Of a DNA stretch of 34,294 nt, positions 7,982-18,271 are shown piece after piece. Location of the stretch: the NCBI GenBank assembly GCA_001830835.1, contig MICJ01000002.1, forward strand, positions 1 through 34,294, given 5' to 3'. Every line of letters starts with the position of its first letter. Position 1 is the stretch's first letter. Origin of the DNA: Syntrophobacterales bacterium GWC2_56_13. Its GTDB lineage: Bacteria > Desulfobacterota > Syntrophia > Syntrophales > UBA5619. The translations under genes were made by a program, and so were the position numbers. The notes below the pieces were generated by a model that searched no databases, had not been told where the DNA came from, and saw only the letters and a program-made list of their open reading frames with translations.

Positions 7982-8398
7982 TTAGAAGGGGACGTCATCC
8001 TCCGGCAAAGGCCCCTCCGCCCCGGGCTGCGGAAGCGGTGGTCCTTCCTGCCCTGAATCGGCTCCCTTCTGGCCCTTCGAGTCGAGCATCTGCATGTTGG
8101 ACGCAACGATCTCGGTGGTGTAGCGTTTGACCCCCTCCTTGTCATCCCAGGCTCTGGTCTGGATGCGGCCTTCCAGATAGACCAGCTTCCCCTTGTTCAG
8201 GTACCGGCCGCAAATCTCCGCCAGTTTCCCAAAGGTCACGATCCGGTGCCACTCGGTCTTCTGCACCTTCTCGCCGTTCTTATCCTTCCACTGTTCGTCC
8301 GTCGCTATCCGAAAATTGGTCACCATCGCACCGTCCGGCGTGTATCTCACCTCCGGATCGGCCCCCAGCCTGCCCACCAGGATCGCCTTGTTGATCAT
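7982..8398 (-). CDS. ssb: Single-stranded DNA-binding protein
   Basis: [37 protein letters not shown]...[35 protein letters not shown]..., acidic tail ending PEDDVPF. Confidence 0.97.
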   Translation of the reverse strand: MINKAILVGRLGADPEVRYTPDGAMVTNFRIATDEQWKDKNGEKVQKTEWHRIVTFGKLAEICGRYLNKGKLVYLEGRIQTRAWDDKEGVKRYTTEIVASNMQMLDSKGQKGADSGQEGPPLPQPGAEGPLPEDDVPF

Positions 8399-8586
8399 GC
8401 CCTACCCCCTTTCCCGAAACTTCAATGATAGCCGATCATACACAACTTGCTCCCTGGCCGCAATGTGAAAATTGGCGGACCAGCCATCCCCGTTTTACCC
8501 TGCAACTCTAATTCATGCTTGACTAATACTGGAAAAAAATATAGTCAAATTCACTCTATATTGAAACTGAACGGGGCAGCGCATCT

Positions 8587-10113
8587 ATGGAAGAAAGTGA
8601 ACTACTGAAAAAACGCAGGGAAAAGATCGAATCCCTGAAGGCAGACGGGATCGACCTCTACCCCAACGACGTCCGCGTCGGTGAGACGACGGCCGCGATC
8701 AGCGCGCGGTTCGGACAGACGGACCCCGAGGCGCTGGAAAAGGTGACGGAACGCTTCACCCTCGCGGGACGGCTGATGGCAGTCCGGGACTTCGGCAAGG
8801 CCGCCTTCATCACCATCCAGGACCGCAAGGGCCGGCTCCAGGCCTTCCTCCGCAAAAACCAGCTGGGGGAGAAGGCCTTTTCGCTTTTCAAGAAACTCGA
8901 CATCGGCGACATTGTCTGGATCGCCGGGCGGGTCTTCAAAACAAAAACGGGTGAACTGACCATTGACGCGGAGGAGAACGGCCTGCGTCTGCTTTCCAAA
9001 TCGCTCCGCCCCCTGCCGGAAAAGTGGCACGGCCTCACGGACATCGAGATCCGCTACCGACAGCGCCATCTCGACATGATCGTCAATCCCGAGGTCCGGC
9101 AGGTCTTCCACAAGCGGAGCCGGATCATCAGCCTCATCCGCCGCTTCATGGAGGAGCGGGACTTTCTCGAGGTGGAGACCCCGATGATGCAGCCCAAGGC
9201 CGGCGGCGCCGTCGCCCGTCCCTTCAAGACCTCTCATAACGCCCTGGGAATGAACCTCTTTCTCAGGATCGCACCCGAGCTCTACCTCAAGCGGCTAATC
9301 ACCGGAGGAATGGAGCGGGTCTTCGAGATCAACCGGAACTTCCGGAACGAGGGGATCTCCACCTTCCACAACCCCGAGTTCACGATGATGGAGTTCTACC
9401 AGGCCTATGCGACTTATGAAGACCTGATGGCCATGACGGAGGAGCTCCTCGCCTCCGTTGGCCGGGATCTTTTCGGTTCGCTCCGGTTCAGCTACCAACG
9501 TCAGGAGATCGACCTGACACCCCCCTGGCGGCGGGTCACGGTCCGAGATGCCGTCGTGGAGATCGGCGGCGTCGAGGCGGCAGTTCTCGACGATCATGCC
9601 AAAATGGCTGACCACGCCCGGAAGCTGGGGATAGAGGTGAAAGAAAGCGACCCCCCCGGCAAGGTGCTGATGGCCGTCTTCGACGAAACGGTGGAGATGA
9701 ACCTGGTCCAGCCGACTTTCGTCACCCATTACCCCGTGGACGTCTCGCCCCTCTCCCGGCGAAACGCGGCCGACCCCTCGCTGGCCGACCGCTTCGAGCT
9801 CTATATCTGCGGAAAGGAGATCGCCAACGCCTTCTCCGAGCTCAACGACCCCGTCGATCAGCGCCAGCGTTTTGAGATGCAGCTCAGGGAAAGGGAGGCC
9901 GGCAATCTGGAGGCCCATGAGATGGATGAGGACTACATCGGCGCCCTCGAGTACGGGATGCCGCCAACGGCGGGGGAAGGGATCGGAATCGACCGGCTCG
10001 TCATGCTCTTCACCGACTCCGCGTCAATCCGGGACGTGATCCTCTTCCCGCTCCTCCGGAAGCGGGAAGGCGCCCGGGATGAATCAACAACCGCGGTGGA
10101 AAATGATCAATGA
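8587..10113 (+). CDS. lysS: Lysyl-tRNA synthetase, class II
   Basis: Motifs RFMEERDFLEVETPMMQPKAGGAVARPFKTSHNALGMNLFLRIAPELYLKRLITGGMERVFEINRNFRNEGISTFHNPEFTMMEFYQAY and GIGIDRLVMLFT. Confidence 0.97.
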   Translation: MEESELLKKRREKIESLKADGIDLYPNDVRVGETTAAISARFGQTDPEALEKVTERFTLAGRLMAVRDFGKAAFITIQDRKGRLQAFLRKNQLGEKAFSLFKKLDIGDIVWIAGRVFKTKTGELTIDAEENGLRLLSKSLRPLPEKWHGLTDIEIRYRQRHLDMIVNPEVRQVFHKRSRIISLIRRFMEERDFLEVETPMMQPKAGGAVARPFKTSHNALGMNLFLRIAPELYLKRLITGGMERVFEINRNFRNEGISTFHNPEFTMMEFYQAYATYEDLMAMTEELLASVGRDLFGSLRFSYQRQEIDLTPPWRRVTVRDAVVEIGGVEAAVLDDHAKMADHARKLGIEVKESDPPGKVLMAVFDETVEMNLVQPTFVTHYPVDVSPLSRRNAADPSLADRFELYICGKEIANAFSELNDPVDQRQRFEMQLREREAGNLEAHEMDEDYIGALEYGMPPTAGEGIGIDRLVMLFTDSASIRDVILFPLLRKREGARDESTTAVENDQ

Positions 10114-11390
10114 TGTCCTATGAATTCTTCATAAGCCTGCGCTACCTGAGGGCGAAACGGAAACAGGTGTTCGTTTCCATCATCACCTTCATCTCGGTTG
10201 CCGGGATCTTCCTGGGAGTCGCGGCCCTGATTATCGTCATCGCCGTGATGAACGGCTTTGAAAACGATCTGCGCAACAAGATCCTGGGGATCAATTCCCA
10301 CATCATCCTCATGGAATACAGCGGCGCGATGCGGAATCATCCCCGGGTCATGCAGGAGATCTCCGGCGTCCCCGGCGTCGTCGCTGCAACCCCTTTCATC
10401 TACAGCCAGGCAATGCTGAAAAACGGCAGCAACGTGAGCGGCATCGTGCTCAGGGGTCTCTCCGCAAAGGACGCCCCGAAGGTGATTAACCTGGGAAAGA
10501 TCAGCGAGGGAAAACTCGACTATCTGAAGGAGGGGGAACAGAGGATCCCCGGGCTGAAGCCGGAGTTAGCCGGACTCCCCGGGATCCTCATCGGCCGCGA
10601 ATTGGCAAAGAATCTGGGGGTGTTCCTCTTCGAAACGGTTCACGTCGTCTCCCCCGCCGGGGTCTCCACGCCGATGGGGATGGTCCCCCGGATGAAGCCA
10701 TTTGTCGTGGTCGGCATCTTCGAGTCCGGCTTCTATGAATACGACTCGACACTTGCCTACATCTCCCTTAAGAACTGCCAGGAATTCCTGAATATGGGCG
10801 ACACGGTGACCGGGATCGAGATCCGTGTCGATGACATCTACAAGGCCGACCGGATCGCCAAGGCGATCGAAAAGAAGCTGGGCTACCCCTATTGGGGCCG
10901 GAACTGGATGGAGATGAACAGGAACCTCTTCTCGGCGCTGAAACTGGAGAAGCGGGTGATGTTCATCATCCTTTCCCTGATAGTCCTGGTCGCGGCATTC
11001 AACATCATCAGCGCGCTGATCATGATCGTCATGGAAAAAAACAAGGACATCGCCATCCTCAAAACGATGGGCGCGACAAGAGACGGCATCATGAAGATTT
11101 TCATCTTTCAGGGGCTCGTCGTGGGGGCGATCGGCACCTTCTTCGGCTGTCTCGCTGGGCTCGCCGTTGCCTTCAATTTGGAGTCTCTCTCCCGCTTCGT
11201 GGAGAAACTCTTCGGCTTCAAGATCCTTCCCGGCGACGTCTATTACTTAAACGAGCTCCCCTCGCAGGTCAACTACGGCGACGTGGGGATCATCATCTTA
11301 GGAACGATGCTGATCAGCTTTCTCGCGACGATTTATCCCTCTTGGCGGGCCTCCCGCCTTGACCCGGCGGAGGCGCTGCGCTATGAATGA
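10110..11390 (+). CDS. LolC/LolE-type lipoprotein-releasing ABC transporter permease
   Basis: FISLRYLRAKRKQVFVSIITFISVAGIFLGVAALIIVIAVMNGFENDLRNKILGINSHI...; C-terminal MacB/FtsX-like permease; ATGA overlap with lysS. Confidence 0.94.
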   Translation: MMSYEFFISLRYLRAKRKQVFVSIITFISVAGIFLGVAALIIVIAVMNGFENDLRNKILGINSHIILMEYSGAMRNHPRVMQEISGVPGVVAATPFIYSQAMLKNGSNVSGIVLRGLSAKDAPKVINLGKISEGKLDYLKEGEQRIPGLKPELAGLPGILIGRELAKNLGVFLFETVHVVSPAGVSTPMGMVPRMKPFVVVGIFESGFYEYDSTLAYISLKNCQEFLNMGDTVTGIEIRVDDIYKADRIAKAIEKKLGYPYWGRNWMEMNRNLFSALKLEKRVMFIILSLIVLVAAFNIISALIMIVMEKNKDIAILKTMGATRDGIMKIFIFQGLVVGAIGTFFGCLAGLAVAFNLESLSRFVEKLFGFKILPGDVYYLNELPSQVNYGDVGIIILGTMLISFLATIYPSWRASRLDPAEALRYE

Positions 11391-11428
11391 GGAGAAAGGG
11401 GTAAGGGGTGAGGAGTGAGGAGGTTTTA

Positions 11429-11455
11429 ACGCCTCACGCCTAACGCCTCACGCCT
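11429..11455 (+). repeat. Tandem 13-bp direct repeat ACGCCTCACGCCT
   Basis: Copies at 11429-11441 and 11443-11455; upstream GTGAGGAG can pair with CGCCTCAC. Confidence 0.75.
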
Positions 11456-11466
11456 CTCATTATTTT

Positions 11467-12138
11467 ATGATACAGGTCAAGAACCTCTACAAGACATTCA
11501 TCAAGGACGGGCAGAAGATCGAGGTCCTCAAGGGGCTCAATCTCGGCATCGCCGATGGGGAATCCCTGGCGGTCGTGGGGGTTTCCGGGGCCGGGAAGAG
11601 CACGCTGATCCATATCCTGGGCGCCATCGACCGTCCGACGTCAGGCGCTGTGCTCTTCGACGGGGCCGACGTCTACACCTGGCCAGAACAGAAGCTGGCC
11701 GCCTTCCGGAACCGGAAGATCGGCTTCGTCTTCCAGTTTCATCACCTGCTGCCCGAGTTCAGCAGCCTGGAGAACACCATGATGCCCGCCCTGATCCAGC
11801 GGGTCCCGCAAGCGGAGGCAAAACGGCGGGCCGTGGCTATCCTGAACGAGGTGGGGCTGGGCGCACGAATCACCCACAAACCCGGCGAGCTCTCCGGGGG
11901 GGAACAGCAGCGGGTCGCCGTCGCCAGGGCGCTCATCCTGGAGCCGGAGGTCCTCCTCGCGGATGAACCTACAGGAAACCTTGACACGGAAACCGGAATA
12001 AAGATAGAAGACATCTTAATTGCTTTGAATCAACATAGGCGGATCACGCTGATCGTGGTCACGCACAACCAATCACTTGCAGACCGGATGACTCATCAAA
12101 TCGGTCTGCGTGACGGAAGGATATACACCCGTGAATAG
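11467..12138 (+). CDS. lolD: Lipoprotein-releasing ABC transporter ATP-binding protein
   Basis: Walker A GVSGAGKSTLIH, signature LSGGEQQRVAVARAL, Walker B VLLADEPTGNLD; adjacent to the LolC/E-type permease. Confidence 0.95.
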   Translation: MIQVKNLYKTFIKDGQKIEVLKGLNLGIADGESLAVVGVSGAGKSTLIHILGAIDRPTSGAVLFDGADVYTWPEQKLAAFRNRKIGFVFQFHHLLPEFSSLENTMMPALIQRVPQAEAKRRAVAILNEVGLGARITHKPGELSGGEQQRVAVARALILEPEVLLADEPTGNLDTETGIKIEDILIALNQHRRITLIVVTHNQSLADRMTHQIGLRDGRIYTRE

Positions 12139-14782
12139 AAAGCTGTTTTTTGCAGGCATCGCGACATTTCTGGCCATGATTCTCTTCTGGCCGGCTCCGG
12201 GAACAGCGGCAGAAAACATCAAAAAGGTAGCGATCTTCCCCTTTGAGGTTTACAGCAACATTCCCGGAAGCGCCGCCGATCTCCGGGAAACCGTTTACCG
12301 GGGTATCGCCACAGAACTTCTGAAATCGAAAAATGTCCGGCTTGTCGAGAGGGAAACGATCACCGCCGCCACCGAAGGAAAGCGCCTCGACGACGCAGTC
12401 GTTCTCGAAGTGGGAAGGAAAACGGACGCCTTCTACACCATCACGGGCAGCATCTCCGAATTCGGGGACCGGATCAGCGTGGATGTTCGTCTGATCGATA
12501 TCCGCGACGTGAAATTAATGCCGGGGGTCTTCGTTCAGGGCCGGGGCCGGGAGAACCTGGACGCCATTCTGGCCCAGCTCCGGATGGACATCATGAACAG
12601 GATCGCCGCCGAGCAGCGGATCGCCCGCGTCGAATTCAAGGGCAACCGCAAGATAGAGAACAGCGCCATCAGCCATGTACTGAAGAGTGCGCCGGGGAAC
12701 ATCTTTACCGACGCGGACCTTTCCGACGACATCAAGGGCATCTTCAGGATGGGGTATTTCGACGACGTCACAGCGGAGCTGACGGACGCCCCCGAGGGAA
12801 AGGTGATCACCTTCACCGTGGTGGAGAAACCCATGATCACGGAAATCCGGATCAAGGGAAACAAGGCCCTCAAAAAGGACGACATCGAGAGCGTCATGAC
12901 CGTCCGGAGCCGGCAGACCGTAAACCCCGAGAAACTCAAGTCCGACATGGAAAAGATCAAGGACCTCTTTGACAGCAAGGGGTTCTACAATGCCGAGATC
13001 CGCTACGACATCGCGAAGGAGGGCGAGCGGGACGTCAGCATCATCGTCAGCATCGACGAACATGAAAAGCTCTACATCCGGAACATCACGTTCGAAGGCA
13101 ACCGGACCTTCACGACAAAGGAACTCAAGAACATGATGACCACGAACGAATGGGGGATCTTCCACTTCTTCAGCGATTCCGGCCTCCTAAAGAAGGATCA
13201 GCTCAAGCAGGACGTGGGCAAGATCAATGCCTTTTATCTGAACAACGGTTTCATAAACGCCCAGGTCGGCGAGCCGGAGATCACCCATGACCTGGACGGG
13301 ATAACCGTCAAGATCCCCGTCTCGGAGGGGAAACAGTTTCGCGTGGGCAAGGTGACGATCGCAGGCGACGAACTCAAAACCTCCCGGACAGACCTGCTGG
13401 CGAAACTTCAGATCGCCAAGAAGGACTTCTACGACCGCGAAGCGGTCATGAAGGACATGGATGTCCTGACGCAGGCCTGCAACGACGAGGGCTACGCGAA
13501 TGCCGACGTCGTTCCCCGCACCGAACCCCAGGAGAAAACCCAGACCGTCGACGTTACTTATGAAATATCAAAGGCGAAGCTGGTCTATTTCAACCGGATC
13601 AACGTCACCGGCAACACCAAGACGCGCGACAAGGTCATCCGCCGGGAGCTCTCCGTAGTCGAAGGGGATCTCTACAGCCGGACCAAGCTCAAGAAAAGCT
13701 ACATGGCTCTGAACCGGCTGCGCTACTTTGAGGAGATCGACTTTCAGGCCGAAAAGGGCCCCGACGAAACCCTGACTGACGTGAACATCCGCGTCAAGGA
13801 GAAGCCGACGGGGATCTTCAGCATCGGCGCCGGATACAGCGCCCTGGACCATGCCATCGTTTCGGCCCAGGTCTCCGAGCAGAACCTCTTCGGCCGGGGG
13901 CAGACCCTGAGCTTCAAGGCGAGCCTCGGCTCCCGCTCCACCCTCTACGACGTTTCCTTCACCGAGCCCTGGCTCTTCGGCATGCCCCTCTGGAGCAAGT
14001 TCGATCTCTGGAACCTCTATCGGGAATACGACTCCTACAACCTGGACTCCAAGGGATTCGGCGCGACCTTCGGCTACCCCCTCTGGCCGTACGTCACCGC
14101 CTATGTCGGCTACCGGTTGGCGATCGACAACGTGAAGGACATCCAGGATACGGCCTCCTTTTACATCAAAAAGCAGGCAGGGGAAACGACGAGCAGCGGC
14201 GTCACCGTCAATCTGACCCGGGACTCGACGGACGATGCGATATTTCCTTCCACGGGGTCGAAGAATAGCGCCTCGGTGGAATATACCGGTGGCCCGTTCC
14301 TGGGCAACGTCAGCTACACCCGGTACGGGGTGAGCTCGGCCTGGTTCTTCCCACTGCCCCTGGATACGGTCTTCGGCATCCGCGGTCGGATGGGCGCCAT
14401 GAAGGGCAACGAAGGGAAGGAGGTGCCGATCTTCGAGAGGTACTACCTCGGGGGGATCAACTCCCTCCGCGGACTGAGGCAAGTGGGGCCGAAAGATCCC
14501 GTTACGGGAGATGTCATCGGCGGTCTTACAATGCTGAACTTCAATGCCGAGTATATCTTCCCGCTGATCAAGAACGCCGGGATGAAGGCGCTTGTTTTCT
14601 TCGACACCGGCAATGCCTGGGAGAGCGGTTATCACCTGGGCGATATGAGGAGGACGGCGGGGGTCGGCATCCGGTGGTATTCGCCCATCGGCCCGCTCCG
14701 TCTGGAATGGGGATATGTCCTCGACAGGAAGGAAGATGAATCCCCCAGCCGGTGGGAATTCACGATCGGGATGTTCATGTAG
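12131..14782 (+). CDS. bamA: Outer membrane protein assembly factor BamA with an extra N-terminal domain
   Basis: GTG start (12131) followed by signal peptide NRKLFFAGIATFLAMILFWPAPGTAA; ~130-aa CsgG/FlgO-like domain; POTRA repeats; barrel with RYYLGGINSLRG and C-terminal WEFTIGMFM. Confidence 0.93.
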   Translation: MNRKLFFAGIATFLAMILFWPAPGTAAENIKKVAIFPFEVYSNIPGSAADLRETVYRGIATELLKSKNVRLVERETITAATEGKRLDDAVVLEVGRKTDAFYTITGSISEFGDRISVDVRLIDIRDVKLMPGVFVQGRGRENLDAILAQLRMDIMNRIAAEQRIARVEFKGNRKIENSAISHVLKSAPGNIFTDADLSDDIKGIFRMGYFDDVTAELTDAPEGKVITFTVVEKPMITEIRIKGNKALKKDDIESVMTVRSRQTVNPEKLKSDMEKIKDLFDSKGFYNAEIRYDIAKEGERDVSIIVSIDEHEKLYIRNITFEGNRTFTTKELKNMMTTNEWGIFHFFSDSGLLKKDQLKQDVGKINAFYLNNGFINAQVGEPEITHDLDGITVKIPVSEGKQFRVGKVTIAGDELKTSRTDLLAKLQIAKKDFYDREAVMKDMDVLTQACNDEGYANADVVPRTEPQEKTQTVDVTYEISKAKLVYFNRINVTGNTKTRDKVIRRELSVVEGDLYSRTKLKKSYMALNRLRYFEEIDFQAEKGPDETLTDVNIRVKEKPTGIFSIGAGYSALDHAIVSAQVSEQNLFGRGQTLSFKASLGSRSTLYDVSFTEPWLFGMPLWSKFDLWNLYREYDSYNLDSKGFGATFGYPLWPYVTAYVGYRLAIDNVKDIQDTASFYIKKQAGETTSSGVTVNLTRDSTDDAIFPSTGSKNSASVEYTGGPFLGNVSYTRYGVSSAWFFPLPLDTVFGIRGRMGAMKGNEGKEVPIFERYYLGGINSLRGLRQVGPKDPVTGDVIGGLTMLNFNAEYIFPLIKNAGMKALVFFDTGNAWESGYHLGDMRRTAGVGIRWYSPIGPLRLEWGYVLDRKEDESPSRWEFTIGMFM

Positions 14783-14855
14783 GGAAAGACGGAAGGCCCC
14801 GCGGTTTTCTGTCTGTTACGAAAATACTTAAATGGTTACGGAAAGGGATGGATTG

Positions 14856-15392
14856 ATGAAAAGACATGGTTTAATAATCGTCGCGGGTGTTTTGATGATG
14901 GTCTTGGCGCTAACGGCAACCCCGGTCTTGGCAGACGAAAAAACGGGGTTCGTGGATATCCGGGAGGTCATGCTCACCTCCAGCGCCGGCAAGAAGGCTT
15001 CCGAGGATTTCAAGAAGGCGTTCGAGAAGAACAAGGCGGCCATCCAGGATAGGGAAACCGAACTCAAGAAGCTCAAGGATGAGCTGGAAAAGCAGCGCCT
15101 GCTTCTCAAGGAAGAGGCCATGAAGGAGAAGGAACTGGCCTACCAGAAGAAATTCCGGGACTACCAGCTCCTGGTCAAGGATTCCAATGAGGAGCTCCAG
15201 GTCAAGGATCAGGAGCTGTCCAAGAAAATGGTCCCCGATATCCTGAAGATTGTCCAGACCATCGGCGAGAAGGAAAAATACACGACGATCATCGACATCA
15301 GCGCGATCCCCCTCGCCTATTATGCGAAGGAGAGCGACCTGACAAAACGGGTGATCGAGGAGTTCAACGTGGCGTACAAACACAAGAAGTAA
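14856..15392 (+). CDS. OmpH/Skp-family periplasmic chaperone
   Basis: Signal peptide [46 protein letters not shown], long coiled coil, [31 protein letters not shown]. Confidence 0.92.
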   Translation: MKRHGLIIVAGVLMMVLALTATPVLADEKTGFVDIREVMLTSSAGKKASEDFKKAFEKNKAAIQDRETELKKLKDELEKQRLLLKEEAMKEKELAYQKKFRDYQLLVKDSNEELQVKDQELSKKMVPDILKIVQTIGEKEKYTTIIDISAIPLAYYAKESDLTKRVIEEFNVAYKHKK

Positions 15393-15406
15393 CAGGGAAT
15401 AAAAGG

Positions 15407-16447
15407 TTGAATAAGACATTAAACGAGATCGCCGCGTTTTTAGGCGGAGACGTCAGCGGCGACGGCGGGGTCTCCATCGAGCGGATCCGGGGGATCGACG
15501 AAGCCGGCGCAGGGGATCTGACCTTCGTGGCCAACCCGAAGTACCGAAAGAAACTCGAAACCACCGGCGCAAGCGCGATCCTCGTCGCCCCCTCAACGGT
15601 CTGCGCGGGGAAAAACCTCGTTATCGTCGCTGACCCCTATATCGCCCTTGGCCGGCTGCTGTCCCTCTTCCATCCTGAGGAGGAAGAGACAGCGGGAATC
15701 AGCGAACATGCGCGCATCGAGGCGGGGGCCGACGTCTCGCCGGAGGCCGTTGTCTATCCCGGCGTCCACATCTGCCGCGGGGCGCGCATCGAGAGAAAGG
15801 CGGTGCTCTACCCGAGAGTCTTCATCGGCCGGGATGCCGCCGTCGGGGAGGCCTCCATCCTCTATCCCTGCGTCACCGTCTATCGCCGCTGCCTGATCGG
15901 CCGGCGGGTCGTCCTCCATGCCGGCGTCGTCGTCGGGAGCGACGGCTTCGGCTTCGCCCGGCCGGGCCAGGAAAACATCAAGATCCCCCAGGTCGGCTAC
16001 GTCCAGATCGACGACGACGTCGAGATCGGGGCGAATACGACCATCGACCGCGGCGCCCTCGGCAGGACCTGGATTCAGCGGGGGGTGAAGATCGACAACC
16101 TCGTCCAGATCGCCCACAATGTGGTGATCGGGGAATATTCCGTCATCGTTGCCCAGGTCGGAATTTCGGGCAGCACGCAGTTAGGAAAGGGGGTCGTCGT
16201 CGGCGGTCAGGCGGGTCTCGTCGGCCACATCCGGCTCGGGGATCATGTCATGGTGGCCGCCCGGTCGGGGGTCCACAAAGACATCCCTCCGCTCCAGGTC
16301 GTCGCCGGCACGCCCCACATGCCCCACAGGGAATGGTTAAAACTGGAGGCTTGCCTCCCGAAGCTGCCGGAGATGCGGGGGACCCTCGCCGCCCTGAAGC
16401 GGCGGGTGGCGGCGCTGGAGGAAAAATTAGAGAAGGGACCGTCATGA
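15407..16447 (+). CDS. lpxD: UDP-3-O-acylglucosamine N-acyltransferase
   Basis: TTG start. LpxD N-domain ([34 protein letters not shown]), hexapeptide repeats, [48 protein letters not shown]. Confidence 0.96.
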   Translation: MNKTLNEIAAFLGGDVSGDGGVSIERIRGIDEAGAGDLTFVANPKYRKKLETTGASAILVAPSTVCAGKNLVIVADPYIALGRLLSLFHPEEEETAGISEHARIEAGADVSPEAVVYPGVHICRGARIERKAVLYPRVFIGRDAAVGEASILYPCVTVYRRCLIGRRVVLHAGVVVGSDGFGFARPGQENIKIPQVGYVQIDDDVEIGANTTIDRGALGRTWIQRGVKIDNLVQIAHNVVIGEYSVIVAQVGISGSTQLGKGVVVGGQAGLVGHIRLGDHVMVAARSGVHKDIPPLQVVAGTPHMPHREWLKLEACLPKLPEMRGTLAALKRRVAALEEKLEKGPS

Positions 16448-17217
16448 ATATACACCCAACGGCATTTATCTCCCCCGACGCGACGCTTGAGGAAGGGGTC
16501 GAGGTCGGACCATACAGCATCGTCGGTCCCGACGTCCATATCGGGAAAAACACGGTCATCGGCCCCCATGTGGTGATCGAGAGCCGCACGGACATCGGCG
16601 AGGGGTGTCGCATCTCCCCGTTCGCCTCTATCGGCGGCGCCCCGCAGGACCTGAAGTACAGGGGAGAGGAAACGCGGGTCGTCATCGGCAGCCACAACAC
16701 GATCCGGGAGTACGTTACGATAAACCGGGCCACCATCTCCGACATCGGCGTCACGATCATCGGGGACCACAATCTGCTGATGGCCTACTGTCATGTCGCC
16801 CACAACTGCAAGTTAGGCAGCCACATCGTCATGGCCAATGCGGCAAACCTTGCGGGCCACATCCATGTGGAGGACTTCGCGATCATCGGCGGCCTGACCG
16901 GCGTCCACCAGTTCACCCGGATCGGCGCCCACTGCATCATCGGCGGCGCCTCGGCGGTAACCAAGGACATCCCCCCCTTCGTCATGGCCTCCGGCAACTT
17001 CGCCAAGCTTTACGGTTTGAACGTGATCGGCCTGAAGCGGCGGGGGTTCACCGACGAGACAATCGGGGCCATCAAGGAAGCCTACCGGATCGTTTTCCGT
17101 TCCTCATTGCTCCTTTCCGCGGCAATCAAAAAGGTCGAAGAGGTGGTGGAAGACCTGCCCGAGATCCGGCAGTTCCTCGATTTCATCCGAAAATCGGAAC
17201 GGGGGATCTGCCGTTGA
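16444..17217 (+). CDS. lpxA: UDP-N-acetylglucosamine acyltransferase
   Basis: [34 protein letters not shown]...[31 protein letters not shown]...[22 protein letters not shown] overlap with lpxD (ORF track start at 16333 is too early). Confidence 0.96.
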   Translation: MNIHPTAFISPDATLEEGVEVGPYSIVGPDVHIGKNTVIGPHVVIESRTDIGEGCRISPFASIGGAPQDLKYRGEETRVVIGSHNTIREYVTINRATISDIGVTIIGDHNLLMAYCHVAHNCKLGSHIVMANAANLAGHIHVEDFAIIGGLTGVHQFTRIGAHCIIGGASAVTKDIPPFVMASGNFAKLYGLNVIGLKRRGFTDETIGAIKEAYRIVFRSSLLLSAAIKKVEEVVEDLPEIRQFLDFIRKSERGICR

Positions 17218-17245
17218 AATACGGCGCGTGCAAAGGTCTTGATCC

Positions 17246-18271
17246 ATGGAGAAAATCAGAATCGGTGTGGTGGGAACCGGCCATCTGGGACGGTTCCACC
17301 TGCAGAAATATCAGAAAATGCCGGGTTGTCTGATCGTCGGCGTCGCCGATGTGGTGGAAGAGTACGCCCGGAAGGCGGCGGAAGGCTGCGATTGCGAGAT
17401 TCTCACCGATTATCGCGGGCTTCTGGGAAAGGTCGATGCCGTCAGCATCGCCGTCCCGACCGGCGCCCATTACGAGGTCGCCTCGGTCTTCCTGAAGGCA
17501 GGGGTAGACGTCCTGCTGGAGAAACCGATCGCCGCCACACTCGACGAGGCAGACGAACTGATCGCCCTGGCCGAGTCGAAAGGGCTGATCTTCCAGATCG
17601 GCTTCGTCGAGCGTTTCAACCCGGCCGTTGCGGCCCTCGGCACCGTGATGGGAAAGCCCCTCTTCATCGAATCCCACCGCCTCCACCCTTTTTTCGAACG
17701 CGGCACGGATGTGGATGTGATCCTGGATTTGATGGTCCACGACCTCGACATCATCCTCCATTTCGTCGACTCCCCTGTCGAGAACGTAGACGCGGTGGGG
17801 GTGTCGGTCCTCTCGGACAAGGTGGACATCGCCAACGCCCGCCTGACCTTCGCGAGCGGCTGTGTGGCGAACGTCACCGCGAGCCGGATCACCGGAAAGA
17901 TCATGCAGAAGATCCGGTTCTTCGGCCTCGATGGATACCATGCCGTGGACTGCCGGAAGCGGGAACTGGTTTCCCTGGGAAGGAGAATGGGCACGGATGG
18001 AACCGTAACGATCACGGAAAATTACGTGGAGGTAAAGCGGCAGGACCCATTGGAGGAGGAGATCCGCGCCTTCGTCCGGGCCGTGTCCGGCCGGACGGCC
18101 CCGCCCGTGTCGGGAAAGGATGGCAGAGACGCCCTCGGGTTGGCCCTGCGCATCAACGACGCCATCGAGAAAAGCCGGTCCCGAACCCTTTTGTATTCCC
18201 TTGAAACCGCTCCCCTGCCCGCGGCCCCTCTTTCCGACGGGTCTCCTGCGGGAGGTCGGGTGCAGCCGTGA
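17246..18271 (+). CDS. Gfo/Idh/MocA family oxidoreductase (GnnA-like by context)
   Basis: IRIGVVGTGHLGRFHLQKYQ Rossmann motif, LLEKPIAATLDEADELI, GFVERFNPA, DLMVHDLDIIL; located between lpxA and lpxB. Confidence 0.9.
   Translation: MEKIRIGVVGTGHLGRFHLQKYQKMPGCLIVGVADVVEEYARKAAEGCDCEILTDYRGLLGKVDAVSIAVPTGAHYEVASVFLKAGVDVLLEKPIAATLDEADELIALAESKGLIFQIGFVERFNPAVAALGTVMGKPLFIESHRLHPFFERGTDVDVILDLMVHDLDIILHFVDSPVENVDAVGVSVLSDKVDIANARLTFASGCVANVTASRITGKIMQKIRFFGLDGYHAVDCRKRELVSLGRRMGTDGTVTITENYVEVKRQDPLEEEIRAFVRAVSGRTAPPVSGKDGRDALGLALRINDAIEKSRSRTLLYSLETAPLPAAPLSDGSPAGGRVQP

Noticed and set aside
11429-11455. CRISPR-like array
   Set aside because: Only two 13-bp copies separated by 1 nt; no spacers and no cas genes.
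13568-14635. 355-aa minus-strand ORF inside bamA
   Set aside because: Antisense shadow of the BamA barrel; no motifs.
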